Shown piece by piece: positions 25,924 to 35,210 of a stretch of DNA of 64,000 nucleotides. Position numbers and translations under genes: made by a program. Under the pieces are notes generated by a model. The model searched no databases and was not told where the DNA came from. It worked only from the letters and a program-made list of their open reading frames with translations. This DNA is from Ulvibacterium sp965248315 (GTDB lineage Bacteria > Bacteroidota > Bacteroidia > Flavobacteriales > Flavobacteriaceae): assembly GCF_965248315.1 (NCBI RefSeq), contig NZ_CBDFIX010000001.1:62001-126000 (forward strand), read 5' to 3'. The stretch's first letter is position 1; each line of letters opens with the position of its first letter.

Positions 25924-26901
25924 ATGAAAACATTACAGTTTAGGCAAGCTATAGCAGAAGCCATGTCCGAGGAGATGCGCAGGGACGAATCTATTTATTT
26001 AATGGGCGAAGAAGTTGCAGAATACAATGGTGCTTACAAGGCATCTAAAGGCATGCTGGATGAGTTTGGTCCTGATCGGGTTATAGATACACCTATTTCG
26101 GAGCTTGGCTTTGCAGGGGTAGGAGTAGGATCTGCCATGAATGGAAACAGGCCCATTATTGAATTCATGACGTTTAATTTTGCGCTGGTGGGGATAGATC
26201 AAATAATCAATAACGCTGCGAAAATCAGGCAAATGTCGGGAGGTCAATTCAGTTGCCCAATTGTTTTTCGGGGACCTACGGCTTCCGCTGGGCAATTGGC
26301 AGCTACGCATTCCCAGGCTTTTGAAAGCTGGTACGCGAACTGTCCTGGTCTTAAGGTTGTAGTGCCTTCCAATCCAAATGATGCAAAGGGGTTACTGAAA
26401 TCGGCAATACGAGACGATGACCCTGTTATTTTTATGGAGTCCGAACAGATGTATGGGGATAAAGGAGAAGTGCCGGAGGGTGAATATACCATTCCGTTAG
26501 GAGTGGCTGATATTAGAAGGGAAGGAACTGATGTAACTATAGTTTCGTTTGGAAAAATCATAAAGGAAGCGGATAAAGCCGCCGATGAACTTGCTAAAGA
26601 GAATATCAGCTGTGAAATCATCGATTTGAGAACGGTTAAGCCCATGGATTCCGAAGCCATTTTTAAATCTGTGAAAAAAACCAATAGATTGGTCGTACTT
26701 GAAGAGGCCTGGCCTTTTGGCAATGTGGCCACGGAGATTACCTATCAAGTGCAGTCCAACATTTTTGATTACTTGGACGCCCCAATTGTAAAAATTAATA
26801 CTGCAGATACTCCGGCACCATACTCACCAGTTTTGTTGGAAGAATGGATACCCAATCACCAGGACGTCATCGAGGCCGTTAAAAAAGTGTTATATAAATA
26901 A
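25924..26901 (+). CDS. pdhB: Pyruvate dehydrogenase E1 component, beta subunit
   Basis: Beta subunit of the E1 decarboxylase, 325 residues. Motifs: MGEEVAEYNGAYKASKGM, DTPISELGFAGVGVGSAMNG, EFMTFNFALVGIDQIINNAAK and RGPTASAGQLAATHSQ, and the C-terminal transketolase domain (ISCEIIDLRTVKPMD, VLEEAWPFGNVATEI). It partners the E1-alpha and E2 encoded at 1754-4436 but stands alone here, with its own promoter and a strong terminator. The start at 25924 is fixed by the promoter -7 box just upstream. Confidence 0.95.
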   Translation: MKTLQFRQAIAEAMSEEMRRDESIYLMGEEVAEYNGAYKASKGMLDEFGPDRVIDTPISELGFAGVGVGSAMNGNRPIIEFMTFNFALVGIDQIINNAAKIRQMSGGQFSCPIVFRGPTASAGQLAATHSQAFESWYANCPGLKVVVPSNPNDAKGLLKSAIRDDDPVIFMESEQMYGDKGEVPEGEYTIPLGVADIRREGTDVTIVSFGKIIKEADKAADELAKENISCEIIDLRTVKPMDSEAIFKSVKKTNRLVVLEEAWPFGNVATEITYQVQSNIFDYLDAPIVKINTADTPAPYSPVLLEEWIPNHQDVIEAVKKVLYK

Positions 26902-26927
26902 GGTAAACCATAATGTAAAGGTATATT

Positions 26928-26962
26928 AGCTTCTCCGACCAAAGGCCGGCGAAGCTTTTTTA
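26928..26962 (+). terminator. Rho-independent terminator after pdhB
   Basis: Long stem AGCTTC-CCG-CC / GG-CGG-GAAGCT with loop AAA and small mismatches, followed by TTTTTT. Confidence 0.85.
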
Positions 26963-27007
26963 TTGGTACGCTATTTGCTTACGGAACAGTTGAGAATACT
27001 TCACTGC

Positions 27008-29503
27008 ATGAAAAAAAACCTTTTCCTACTACTCTTTCTTTTTTCCTTTGTCGTTATTTCACAAACCAAAGTCGGGGGTGTTGTCCTAGACGATTCCGGA
27101 AAACCTGTAGCATTTGCCAATGTGCTGTTCAAGAACTCTTCCGAAGGAACCATTACCAATGACAATGGTCGTTTTTATATGGAGTCCGATAATGATCATG
27201 ATGTTTTAATTGTATCCTTTATCGGGTATGACACACAGGAGATTCCTTTGACTTCTAAGGTCAGTTACAATATGGAAGTTGTTTTAAAGGAATCCACGGA
27301 ACAATTGGATGAGGTAGTGGTGTATTCCGGGAAACAGTCAAAAAAGAACAATCCCGCCGTAGAGATACTGAAAAAGATTTGGGCCAAGAAACGGGAAAAT
27401 GGTGTTCGAAAATTCAAGCAATACCAATATGATAAATACGAAAAGGTAGAATTTGACCTCAACACCATAGACAGTACCCTTATGCAAAGCAAGATTTTTA
27501 GAGGGTTGGAATTTGTTTTTAAGGATTTGGATACCTCCCGCATTACAGGTAAGACCTATCTTCCTATTTTTTTGAACGAAACATTTTCCAAGGTCCATGG
27601 TGATAATCTATTGGACGAAGAAAAGGAAGTGGTCCTGGGAAATAAAAATTCGGGCTTTGATAACAATCAGGCCATCATCGCATTTGTAAAGGATCTCTAT
27701 CAGAACTATGATATTTACGACAATTACCTAAAGTTCTTTGATAAGAGCTTCACCAGTCCTCTATCAAGAACAGGTGTGGACACTTATAACTATGTCCTTC
27801 GGGATAGTGCCTTTATAGAAGATAAATGGTGTTACAATATTGTATACTATCCCAGAAGGAAGAACGAGCTTACCTTTAAGGGAGATTTTTGGGTAAACGA
27901 TTCTACCTATGCCATAAAAAATATAAATCTGGAGGTCACCAAAAGCGCCAATATCAATTGGGTAAAGGAAATCTACATTGAACAGGATTTTGATGTTGTA
28001 AACGATTCCGTATTCTTATTAAAACGGGATTATATGCTAAGTGATTTTAGTTTTCAGAAAAAAGAGGAATCCCGTGGAATTTATGGAAAGCGAACGACGG
28101 TTTACGACAATTATGTATTTGATATTTCAAAGCCAAAGAGTTTTTACAGAGCTGAGGGCAATCCTTTTGACCCACAAATTTTGGACCGCGACAGTGTATT
28201 TTGGAAAAATAGCAGGCTAGAGGCCCTTAATAAGGATGAAAAAGGCATTTATCAACTATTGGACACCTTGAAAACGGTTCCCAAGTTTAAGACCTACTAT
28301 AATCTGGTGAGTGTATTGGGATCTGGATATATCGAAATTGATAAATGGAATCTTGATATTGGGGATGTATACAGCATTTTTGGTTTTAACGATGCGGAAG
28401 GTTTTAGATTAAGGGGAGGTGCGCGTACCTATTTTGGTCAGAACGACCCATGGCGCTTGGAAGGATATATGGCCTATGGTTTCTCGGACAAAAAAGTAAA
28501 GCACGGATTCTCGGCCAAGTTTTTATTGGACAAGAAAAGTAGGTTGATAATTTCGGGCGGAAATAGAAGGGATATTGAACAACTGGGCATCAGTCTTACC
28601 TCCACCAACGATGTATTGGGCAGAAGCGTGGCATCGTCCGCTATTTTTACGGTAGGTGCCAACGACAGGTTAACGAATATTAATCTGAGTACGTTTAATC
28701 TGGAAATAGAACCTTTGACCAATTTTAGGATACGCCTAGGCAGTTCTTTCCGAACATTGAGCTCGGCATTGCCGGACGCCTTTAGTTTGGAATACGTGGA
28801 TATCGAATCCCCAACAGGAATTTCATCGGAAATCAAACAGTTTGATTTGAGCACCTTGCTTATTTACACTCCGGGGAAAAGAACCATAGGTTATGGGGTG
28901 GAACGTAAGGACATCAACGATAACTATAGCACTTTGCTCCTGAACTATACTCGAGGAATCGATGGTTTTTTGGAGAGCGATTTCAATTATAGTAAAATTC
29001 AATTTTCGTATACCCAGCCTTGGCAATTGGGAGGGTTTGGAAGATTGTTCAGTACTATTGAAATAGGGAAGACATTTGGAGAGGTTCCCTTGGGATTGCT
29101 AAACGTTGTACCCGGTAATCAAACTTTGTTCTCCATATATAATACTTTTCCCAATTTGGATTTTTATGAATTTGTGACCGATACCTATGCATCGGTTCAT
29201 TTGGAGCATAATTTTAATGGACGCTTGTTTTCTAGAATACCCTTGTTACGAAAATGGAACCTAAGGGAGATTGTGGGCTTACGCGGAGTCTGGGGAGAGC
29301 TGTCCGATGAAAATATAGCCCTTAGCGCCCCGACGAATATCCCATTACGGGCGCCCAGCGAAAAAATATACTATGAGTATTCCGTAGGAATAGGGAATAT
29401 CTTTAAGATTTTTAGGATCGATTTTAATTTTCGAGGAAATTATTTGGACAGTCCCAATGCACGACCTTTTAGCGTTACCGGGACTTTTGGGTTTAATTTC
29501 TAA
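27008..29503 (+). CDS. DUF5686 / carboxypeptidase-like regulatory-domain outer-membrane protein
   Basis: Large exported protein of 831 residues. Signal peptide KKNLFLLLFLFSFVVIS, then a CarboxypepD_reg-like (beta-sandwich) domain at about residues 20-100 (GVVLDDSGKPVAFANVLFKNSSEGTITNDNGRF), then a long DUF5686 region whose second half has the alternating pattern and aromatic-terminated strands of an outer-membrane beta barrel, ending with VTGTFGFNF (C-terminal aromatic). Family function is not known. The start at 27008 rather than 26963 is chosen because the signal peptide begins there. Confidence 0.88.
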   Translation: MKKNLFLLLFLFSFVVISQTKVGGVVLDDSGKPVAFANVLFKNSSEGTITNDNGRFYMESDNDHDVLIVSFIGYDTQEIPLTSKVSYNMEVVLKESTEQLDEVVVYSGKQSKKNNPAVEILKKIWAKKRENGVRKFKQYQYDKYEKVEFDLNTIDSTLMQSKIFRGLEFVFKDLDTSRITGKTYLPIFLNETFSKVHGDNLLDEEKEVVLGNKNSGFDNNQAIIAFVKDLYQNYDIYDNYLKFFDKSFTSPLSRTGVDTYNYVLRDSAFIEDKWCYNIVYYPRRKNELTFKGDFWVNDSTYAIKNINLEVTKSANINWVKEIYIEQDFDVVNDSVFLLKRDYMLSDFSFQKKEESRGIYGKRTTVYDNYVFDISKPKSFYRAEGNPFDPQILDRDSVFWKNSRLEALNKDEKGIYQLLDTLKTVPKFKTYYNLVSVLGSGYIEIDKWNLDIGDVYSIFGFNDAEGFRLRGGARTYFGQNDPWRLEGYMAYGFSDKKVKHGFSAKFLLDKKSRLIISGGNRRDIEQLGISLTSTNDVLGRSVASSAIFTVGANDRLTNINLSTFNLEIEPLTNFRIRLGSSFRTLSSALPDAFSLEYVDIESPTGISSEIKQFDLSTLLIYTPGKRTIGYGVERKDINDNYSTLLLNYTRGIDGFLESDFNYSKIQFSYTQPWQLGGFGRLFSTIEIGKTFGEVPLGLLNVVPGNQTLFSIYNTFPNLDFYEFVTDTYASVHLEHNFNGRLFSRIPLLRKWNLREIVGLRGVWGELSDENIALSAPTNIPLRAPSEKIYYEYSVGIGNIFKIFRIDFNFRGNYLDSPNARPFSVTGTFGFNF

Positions 29504-29546
29504 AATTCCTTTGATCTTTAACACTCCCAGAGGAAATCCATTTGCT

Positions 29547-29554
29547 TAATTTTG
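29547..29554 (+). promoter_or_regulatory. Bacteroidota -7 element, ppa
   Basis: TAATTTTG, exact TAnnTTTG match, 22 nt before the ppa ATG. No well-spaced TTG upstream. Confidence 0.45.
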
Positions 29555-29576
29555 TAAGTCTAAAACTAATATTGTT

Positions 29577-30104
29577 ATGAAAGCCGAAGAAGTATCTTCT
29601 TTTGATGTATTGATTGAAATTCCCAAGGGAAGCCGCAACAAATATGAATATGATTTTGAGCTTAAAAAAATCCGATATGACAGAATGATATTTTCCTCAA
29701 TGATGTATCCTGCGGATTATGGCTTCATACCAGAAACCTTGGCTTTGGACGGGGATCCCTTGGATGTCCTGGTTTTGGTTACAGAACCTACTTTTCCAGG
29801 ATGTGTGATGGAGGTCAAACCCATTGGTGTATTCCATATGGCCGATGAAAAGGGCCCTGATGAAAAAGTTATTTGTGTTCCCATTTCCGATCCCATTGGG
29901 AACAAAACCAAAGACTTGAGCGACTTAAATCCCCACTTAATAAAGGAAATTGAACATTTTTTTAAGGTCTATAAAGATTTAGAGAAGAAAAAAGTAGATG
30001 TAGGCGGTTGGGGTAATGTGGATCAAGCTAAGGACATCGTGGCCAAATGCATCAACAGATTTACAAAAAGTGATGTTCCTACCAAGGAGGTCAGCATTAA
30101 ATGA
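29577..30104 (+). CDS. ppa: Soluble inorganic pyrophosphatase (family I)
   Basis: Hydrolyses PPi to phosphate in the cytosol. Family I motifs: EIPKGSRNKYEYDFE, YPADYGFIPETLALDGDPLDVLVL with the metal-binding Asp cluster (DGDPLDVLV), and KVICVPISDP. Length 175 is standard. Directly upstream of the membrane pyrophosphatase gene, but the two are separated by a terminator and a promoter. Confidence 0.96.
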   Translation: MKAEEVSSFDVLIEIPKGSRNKYEYDFELKKIRYDRMIFSSMMYPADYGFIPETLALDGDPLDVLVLVTEPTFPGCVMEVKPIGVFHMADEKGPDEKVICVPISDPIGNKTKDLSDLNPHLIKEIEHFFKVYKDLEKKKVDVGGWGNVDQAKDIVAKCINRFTKSDVPTKEVSIK

Positions 30105-30133
30105 AAACTACACTTTATAACTCCTTAAATAAT

Positions 30134-30164
30134 AGCAATATCCGTTAGAAGATATTGCTTTTTT
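30134..30164 (+). terminator. Rho-independent terminator after ppa
   Basis: Perfect stem AGCAATATC / GATATTGCT with 8-nt loop and a run of six Ts. Confidence 0.85.
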
Positions 30165-30189
30165 ATTCTGTTCTATTTTACTACTTTTG
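30155..30189 (+). promoter_or_regulatory. Bacteroidota promoter, hppA
   Basis: TTG at 30155-30157 (inside the ppa terminator), 24-nt spacer, TACTTTTG at 30182-30189. About 35 nt before the hppA start. Confidence 0.55.
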
Positions 30190-30224
30190 CCCCCGTTCTA
30201 AAAAATTATAAACAACTAAACAAG

Positions 30225-32612
30225 ATGGAATTAATCGTAAAGTTTTTGCCTGTTTTTGGCGTGTTGGCCTTATTATTTGTGTTTATTAAAAATATGTGGG
30301 TCTCCAAACAAGAGGTTGGCGACGCCAAAATGGCACGAATCGCTAAAAATATAGCGGATGGAGCTATGTCATTCCTTAAGGCTGAATACAAAATTCTTGC
30401 GATTTTTGTAGCTGCGGTCGCCGTACTTCTTTTCTTTAAGGGAAGCAGTGAGGAAGGTTCTAATGGAATGGTCGCCATTTCCTTTATAGTTGGTGCCATC
30501 TGTTCCGCTTTAGCGGGATTCATAGGGATGCGAGTCGCAACAAAAGCAAATGTAAGAACTACACAGGCCGCCCGAACTTCGTTGGGGAAGGCCCTTGAGG
30601 TTGCTTTTGCCGGTGGAGCCGTTATGGGATTGGGAGTTGTAGGTTTGGGTGTTCTGGGTCTAAGTGCCCTTTTTATGGCTTATAGTGGACAAGGATGGGA
30701 GATCGGTGAAGTTCTGAACGTACTTTCGGGGTTCTCCTTGGGAGCGTCCTCAATTGCCCTGTTTGCTCGTGTAGGCGGAGGTATTTATACAAAGGCCGCC
30801 GATGTTGGCGCTGATTTGGTAGGAAAAGTTGAAGCCGGAATTCCAGAAGATCATCCTCTTAATCCGGCTACTATTGCGGATAATGTAGGTGATAACGTAG
30901 GTGATGTTGCGGGTATGGGAGCTGACCTTTTTGAATCATATGTAGGTTCAATTATCGGTACTATGGTATTGGGTGCGGCATTTACCCAAATTCCGGCGTT
31001 TGCTGGTGCTTTTGACGGTTTGGGCGCTGTTTATCTTCCATTGGTTTTGGCAGCGGTAGGAATCATAATGTCCATTATTGGTACTTTCTTTGTCAAGGTA
31101 AAGGACGGAGGAAATCCGCAGACGGCTTTGAACATAGGGGAATTTGGCTCTGCTGGTCTTATGTTGGTAGCTTCTTATTTTATTATTACACAAATGCTTC
31201 CCGAAAGTTGGACTTTTGGAGGAAGTGAATATACATCGATGGGTGTTTTCTTGGCAGTCCTTGCAGGATTAATTGCTGGCCTTGCCGTAGGGAAGGTCAC
31301 GGAATATTACACCGGGACTGGAACAAAACCGGTTAATGCTATTGTAAGACAATCCGAGACTGGGGCGGCCACCAATATAATTTCTGGCTTGGGCGTAGGG
31401 ATGATGTCCACAATGTTCCCTATTTTGTTGATTGCCGGTGCTATTTTGGTATCACATCATTTTGCGGGTTTATATGGTATTGCCATAGCCGCGGTTGGGA
31501 TGTTGGCCAATACGGGAATCCAGTTGGCCGTTGACGCTTATGGGCCAATTTCCGATAATGCAGGTGGAATAGCAGAAATGGCCGAATTGCCAGGGGAGGT
31601 CCGTGAACGTACAGATAAGTTGGATGCTGTTGGAAATACTACAGCTGCCATAGGTAAGGGTTTTGCCATTGCATCAGCTGCGTTGACGGCACTAGCGCTG
31701 TTCGCGGCCTTTATGCAAACAGCCAACGTAACGGCCATTGATGTTTCAAAGCCTACGGTAATGGCAGGCCTCCTAGTAGGAGGAATGCTTCCTTTTGTAT
31801 TCTCGGCCCTTTCCATGAATGCGGTCGGTCGCGCCGCCATGGCGATGATAGAAGAGGTACGTCGTCAGTTTAGGGATATTCCTCAATTAAAGGCAGCCTT
31901 GGAAGTAATGCGCGCCGTGAATTCCGATATGTCCAAAGCTACTCCGGAGCAACGTGCTATTTTCGATAAGGCCGATGGCCTTGCCGAATATGAAAAGTGT
32001 GTCGCTATTTCTACGACAGCTTCCATTAAGGAAATGGTATTACCAGGTCTTTTGGCTATAGCTGTTCCCGTTGCTGTTGGATTTATTGGCGGAGCGGAAA
32101 TGTTGGGTGGCCTTTTAGCAGGAGTAACCACGGCCGGGGTATTGATGGCGATTTTTCAATCCAACGCCGGTGGTGCTTGGGATAACGCCAAAAAAATGAT
32201 CGAAGAGCAAGGACGTAAGGGGACCGACGCCCACAAAGCAGCTGTTGTCGGAGATACGGTCGGTGACCCTTTTAAGGATACTTCAGGACCGTCTTTGAAC
32301 ATTCTTTTGAAGTTAATGTCCGTTGTGGCCTTGGTCATTGCACCAAGTATTGCACTCAATGTTAGTGGAATGGCGGCCCAGACGGATACCAAGGAAATAA
32401 AATTGGAAATGAGCGCAGAACGTGCGGATTTAGCGGAAGCAACCATTGCCTATACTACTGTGGTAAATGGCGAAAAGGTTACTGAGGAAAAAGCATTTAC
32501 AGGAACTCAGGCCGAGGTAGAAGCCCAATTGGAAGATTTGGAAAATGGAACTGTCGAATCAGATGGGAAAAGCACCAAGATTACGGTTGAAAAGGTAGAC
32601 GCAGAGAAATAA
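30225..32612 (+). CDS. hppA: Membrane-bound ion-pumping pyrophosphatase
   Basis: Integral membrane pump of 795 residues and about 16 helices that couples PPi hydrolysis to proton and/or sodium export. Catalytic loops: DVGADLVGKVEAGIPEDHPLNPATIADNVGDNVGDVAG, ADLFESY, DAYGPISDNAGGIAEMAELP and GDTVGDPFKDTSGPSLNI. GNTTAAIGKGFAI has Ala where potassium-independent enzymes have Lys, indicating the potassium-dependent type; sodium versus proton cannot be decided by eye. Unusually there is an acidic, soluble C-terminal tail of about 75 residues after the last helix (from about residue 720). Adjacent to the soluble pyrophosphatase gene. Confidence 0.95.
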   Translation: MELIVKFLPVFGVLALLFVFIKNMWVSKQEVGDAKMARIAKNIADGAMSFLKAEYKILAIFVAAVAVLLFFKGSSEEGSNGMVAISFIVGAICSALAGFIGMRVATKANVRTTQAARTSLGKALEVAFAGGAVMGLGVVGLGVLGLSALFMAYSGQGWEIGEVLNVLSGFSLGASSIALFARVGGGIYTKAADVGADLVGKVEAGIPEDHPLNPATIADNVGDNVGDVAGMGADLFESYVGSIIGTMVLGAAFTQIPAFAGAFDGLGAVYLPLVLAAVGIIMSIIGTFFVKVKDGGNPQTALNIGEFGSAGLMLVASYFIITQMLPESWTFGGSEYTSMGVFLAVLAGLIAGLAVGKVTEYYTGTGTKPVNAIVRQSETGAATNIISGLGVGMMSTMFPILLIAGAILVSHHFAGLYGIAIAAVGMLANTGIQLAVDAYGPISDNAGGIAEMAELPGEVRERTDKLDAVGNTTAAIGKGFAIASAALTALALFAAFMQTANVTAIDVSKPTVMAGLLVGGMLPFVFSALSMNAVGRAAMAMIEEVRRQFRDIPQLKAALEVMRAVNSDMSKATPEQRAIFDKADGLAEYEKCVAISTTASIKEMVLPGLLAIAVPVAVGFIGGAEMLGGLLAGVTTAGVLMAIFQSNAGGAWDNAKKMIEEQGRKGTDAHKAAVVGDTVGDPFKDTSGPSLNILLKLMSVVALVIAPSIALNVSGMAAQTDTKEIKLEMSAERADLAEATIAYTTVVNGEKVTEEKAFTGTQAEVEAQLEDLENGTVESDGKSTKITVEKVDAEK

Positions 32613-32632
32613 CACTTACCCCATATTAAAAC

Positions 32633-32665
32633 AAAAAGGGCAAACCTTAACGGTTTGCCCTTTTT
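32633..32665. terminator. Bidirectional terminator between hppA and tonB-like gene
   Basis: Perfect stem AAAAAGGGCAAACC / GGTTTGCCCTTTTT with a TTAAC loop; A and T runs on both sides serve the two convergent genes. Confidence 0.9.
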
Positions 32666-32673
32666 GTTGGCTA

Positions 32674-33381
32674 CTATTGCAATTTAAAAGTAATAGGAAT
32701 ACTAAAAGGCACTCTTACTGCTCTTCCAGCTTGTTTTCCAGGGGTCATCTTTGGCAATTTATCAATAATTCGTGTGGCTTCCATGCCTAAGTTTTTATCC
32801 GGACTTCTCGCAATTTTTACTTCTCCTATACTTCCATCTTTTTGAATAACAAAGTTCATATATACCTTTCCTTGTACTCCCATTTCTTGGGAGATTTCAG
32901 GATATCGAAAAGTCTTTCTAACATGTTTTAGAATCATTCTATTAAAGCATGCTCTTTTGTCTTTTTCTTGTTCGCAACCTGGAAAGATGGGAACAACTTC
33001 GACGACTGATATGGGAATGGGAATATCCTCTTCTATTTCTTCATACGGCACATCTTTGACTTCAATGATTTCTTTATATTCATTGCTTTCTGTTGACTCG
33101 ATGATGATATCTTCAATTGGTTTATCATTTTTGACAATCTCTATAATATCTGGAGTCACAGCGGTTGGAGGGGGTGGAGGTGTAAAGTGTATCGTTAAGG
33201 GTACTTCTTCCATAAGTTCATCTTCTATGTTCATTGCTTCCAAGCCATAGTCAATTTTATCATAACTCTTCCATTCCAAAGCTATGTAGGTTAATAATAA
33301 AATTAGGGTGAGACCGGCTACAAAATACATTGCCCTGTCTTTGTTTAAATCAATTTTTGGGTTCTTTTTTGGCTTCATCAT
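32674..33381 (-). CDS. TonB-family energy transducer
   Basis: Protein of 235 residues with the TonB layout: short basic cytosolic N-terminus, one transmembrane helix (AMYFVAGLTLILLLTYIAL), a proline- and acid-rich periplasmic spacer (TPPPPPTAV, then many Glu/Ile), and a C-terminal TonB domain (FRYPEISQEMGVQGKVYMNFVIQ, DGSIGEVKI, GRAVRVPFSIPITFKL). It has a CEQEKDKRACFNR pair of cysteines before the TonB domain, common in Bacteroidota paralogues. No ExbB/ExbD or receptor gene is adjacent, so its partner is unknown. Confidence 0.9.
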   Translation of the reverse strand: MMKPKKNPKIDLNKDRAMYFVAGLTLILLLTYIALEWKSYDKIDYGLEAMNIEDELMEEVPLTIHFTPPPPPTAVTPDIIEIVKNDKPIEDIIIESTESNEYKEIIEVKDVPYEEIEEDIPIPISVVEVVPIFPGCEQEKDKRACFNRMILKHVRKTFRYPEISQEMGVQGKVYMNFVIQKDGSIGEVKIARSPDKNLGMEATRIIDKLPKMTPGKQAGRAVRVPFSIPITFKLQ

Positions 33382-33569
33382 ATTCCATTTTAAGTTTCCC
33401 TAAATCTACTTCCCTGACATTACCTTTAAAAGGACCAATGCGTGAAAGCTACCTTTGATCGAGTGAAATGAACTTTTGTTTCCAGACTTTGTAAGAATTC
33501 AATCCCAGAGAATAGTGCTCATCCCTCATATTTGCTTGTGAATAAGTTTTAAGCCGAACGGATATTACT

Positions 33570-33577
33570 TATTTTTG
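33570..33577 (+). promoter_or_regulatory. Bacteroidota -7 element, APP1-like gene
   Basis: TATTTTTG, exact consensus, ending only 4 nt before the ATG at 33582. Transcription would begin at or next to the start codon. Confidence 0.55.
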
Positions 33578-33581
33578 AGCT

Positions 33582-34589
33582 ATGGTCCCGTTCATAAAAA
33601 AGGACAAGCTTCAGATTATCACCTTCCAGACCTATGGTACTAACGAGCATCTATACACAAGGGGCAGGGCGTTGGAAGATGAGGAAATAGATCTTTCTGA
33701 AAAAGGATTCCTAAGCCTATTGTGGAACACTTACAAGCGCTTTGAGACTGATGAAATCCGTAATACGTCAATGACCATAACGCTTACTGATAAAAGAATA
33801 ATTAGTGGAAGGACAGATAATGAGGGCTATTACCTTATTGACGAAACCTTGGAAAATTTAAGACATTTGGCCAATGATGAGGGGTGGCTCAGCTATAGGA
33901 TATCCTATTCCGATACTGACCTGAAAAGAGAAATATTGCATCAGAACCAGTTTCCGGGGGAAATGTTGATTCCTTCCAAAAATGCTGATTTTGGGGTTGT
34001 CAGTGATATTGATGATACCATTCTTCACACAGGTGTGGTTTCATCTTTAAAATGGCGTGTTGTTTTGAATACAGTTTTTAGGAATGCCATCCATAGAAAG
34101 CCTCTGGAAGGTGCTGCCGGCTTTTATCATCTTCTACATCGGGGAGAATCGGGAAAAAACGCGAATCCTATTTTTTATGTGAGCCATAGTCCATGGAATT
34201 TGTACAGGTACTTGGAATTATTTCTTAGGGCCAACAATTTTCCCAAGGGCCCAATTATTTTACGAAGGATGTCCAGTTTTGGTTATCGGAAATCGAAATC
34301 CCGTATGCCCCAAAAGCAAAAAGAGATTACAAATATTCTTGAGACATATCCGAATCTTAGATTTATCTTAATTGGTGATAGCGGTGAGCGTGATGCTGAT
34401 ATCTATATTAATATCGCCCAGAGCTATCCTAACCGTATTATGGCTATCTACCTTCAAAGTGTACCCGATAAAAAGAGAATGCAACGTATTGGCGAATTAC
34501 TTGAAAATTACAAGGATACACCCGCACTTGTAGTCCGTAAAAGTGAGGAGGCCGTGACGCACGCGCGTCAGAAAGGATTCATTAAATAA
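33582..34589 (+). CDS. APP1-like phosphatidate phosphatase catalytic-domain protein (DUF2183)
   Basis: Cytosolic protein of 335 residues. The C-terminal two thirds form a HAD-like phosphatase domain as in yeast App1: nucleophile motif VVSDIDDTILHTGVVS (DxDxT), YVSHSPWNLYRYLELFL, GPIILRRM and ILIGDSGERDADIY (last HAD acidic motif). An N-terminal beta-rich domain (about residues 1-115) precedes it. Phosphatidate phosphatase activity is inferred from the yeast family. Convergent with the deoxynucleoside kinase gene (6-nt gap). Confidence 0.88.
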   Translation: MVPFIKKDKLQIITFQTYGTNEHLYTRGRALEDEEIDLSEKGFLSLLWNTYKRFETDEIRNTSMTITLTDKRIISGRTDNEGYYLIDETLENLRHLANDEGWLSYRISYSDTDLKREILHQNQFPGEMLIPSKNADFGVVSDIDDTILHTGVVSSLKWRVVLNTVFRNAIHRKPLEGAAGFYHLLHRGESGKNANPIFYVSHSPWNLYRYLELFLRANNFPKGPIILRRMSSFGYRKSKSRMPQKQKEITNILETYPNLRFILIGDSGERDADIYINIAQSYPNRIMAIYLQSVPDKKRMQRIGELLENYKDTPALVVRKSEEAVTHARQKGFIK

Positions 34590-34595
34590 TGAACT

Positions 34596-35210
34596 CTAGA
34601 ACAATCCGTTGATTTCCGCATCAATTTTATTGATTACGTGTCCTAGATCTTCTGGATTATCCACAAAATTAAGCTGGTCAACATTAATAATAAGTAGGTT
34701 TCCCTTCTCATAGCCATGTACCCAAGCCTCGTATCTTTCATTGAGTCTGCTGAGGTAGTCAATGGAAATTGAGTTTTCATATTCACGTCCGCGTTTGTGT
34801 ATCTGTTCTACCAAATTAGGAATGGAGCTACGGAGGTAAATAAGGAGCTCTGGGGGCTGCACTAAGCTTTCCATCAACTCGAAAAGACTCTGATAATTGG
34901 TGAAATCGCGATTTGTCATCAAGCCCATTGCGTGTAGGTTGGGTGCAAAAATATAAGCATCCTCATAAATGGTACGGTCTTGGATTACTTTTTTGCCACT
35001 TTCCCTGATTTTTAAAATTTGCCTATACCTGTGGTTTAGGAAATAAATTTGGAGGTTGAAGCTCCATCTTTCCATTTGGGTGTAAAAATCGTCCAGATAG
35101 GGATTGTCCACTACATCTTCAAAATGGGCTTCCCATTTGTAGTGTTTGGCTAATAATTTGGTTAAGGTAGTCTTTCCGGCACCTATGTTTCCTGCTACTG
35201 CAATGTGCAT
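34596..35210 (-). CDS. Deoxynucleoside kinase
   Basis: P-loop kinase phosphorylating deoxynucleosides for salvage. The 204-residue protein starts IAVAGNIGAGKTTLTKLLA (P-loop), with FEDVVDNPYLDDFY, the catalytic QDRTIYEDAYIFA (Asp-Arg pair) and a lid IHKRGREYE. Specificity (dG, dA or dT) cannot be told. Close relatives are annotated simply as deoxynucleoside kinase. Confidence 0.92.
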   Translation of the reverse strand: MHIAVAGNIGAGKTTLTKLLAKHYKWEAHFEDVVDNPYLDDFYTQMERWSFNLQIYFLNHRYRQILKIRESGKKVIQDRTIYEDAYIFAPNLHAMGLMTNRDFTNYQSLFELMESLVQPPELLIYLRSSIPNLVEQIHKRGREYENSISIDYLSRLNERYEAWVHGYEKGNLLIINVDQLNFVDNPEDLGHVINKIDAEINGLF

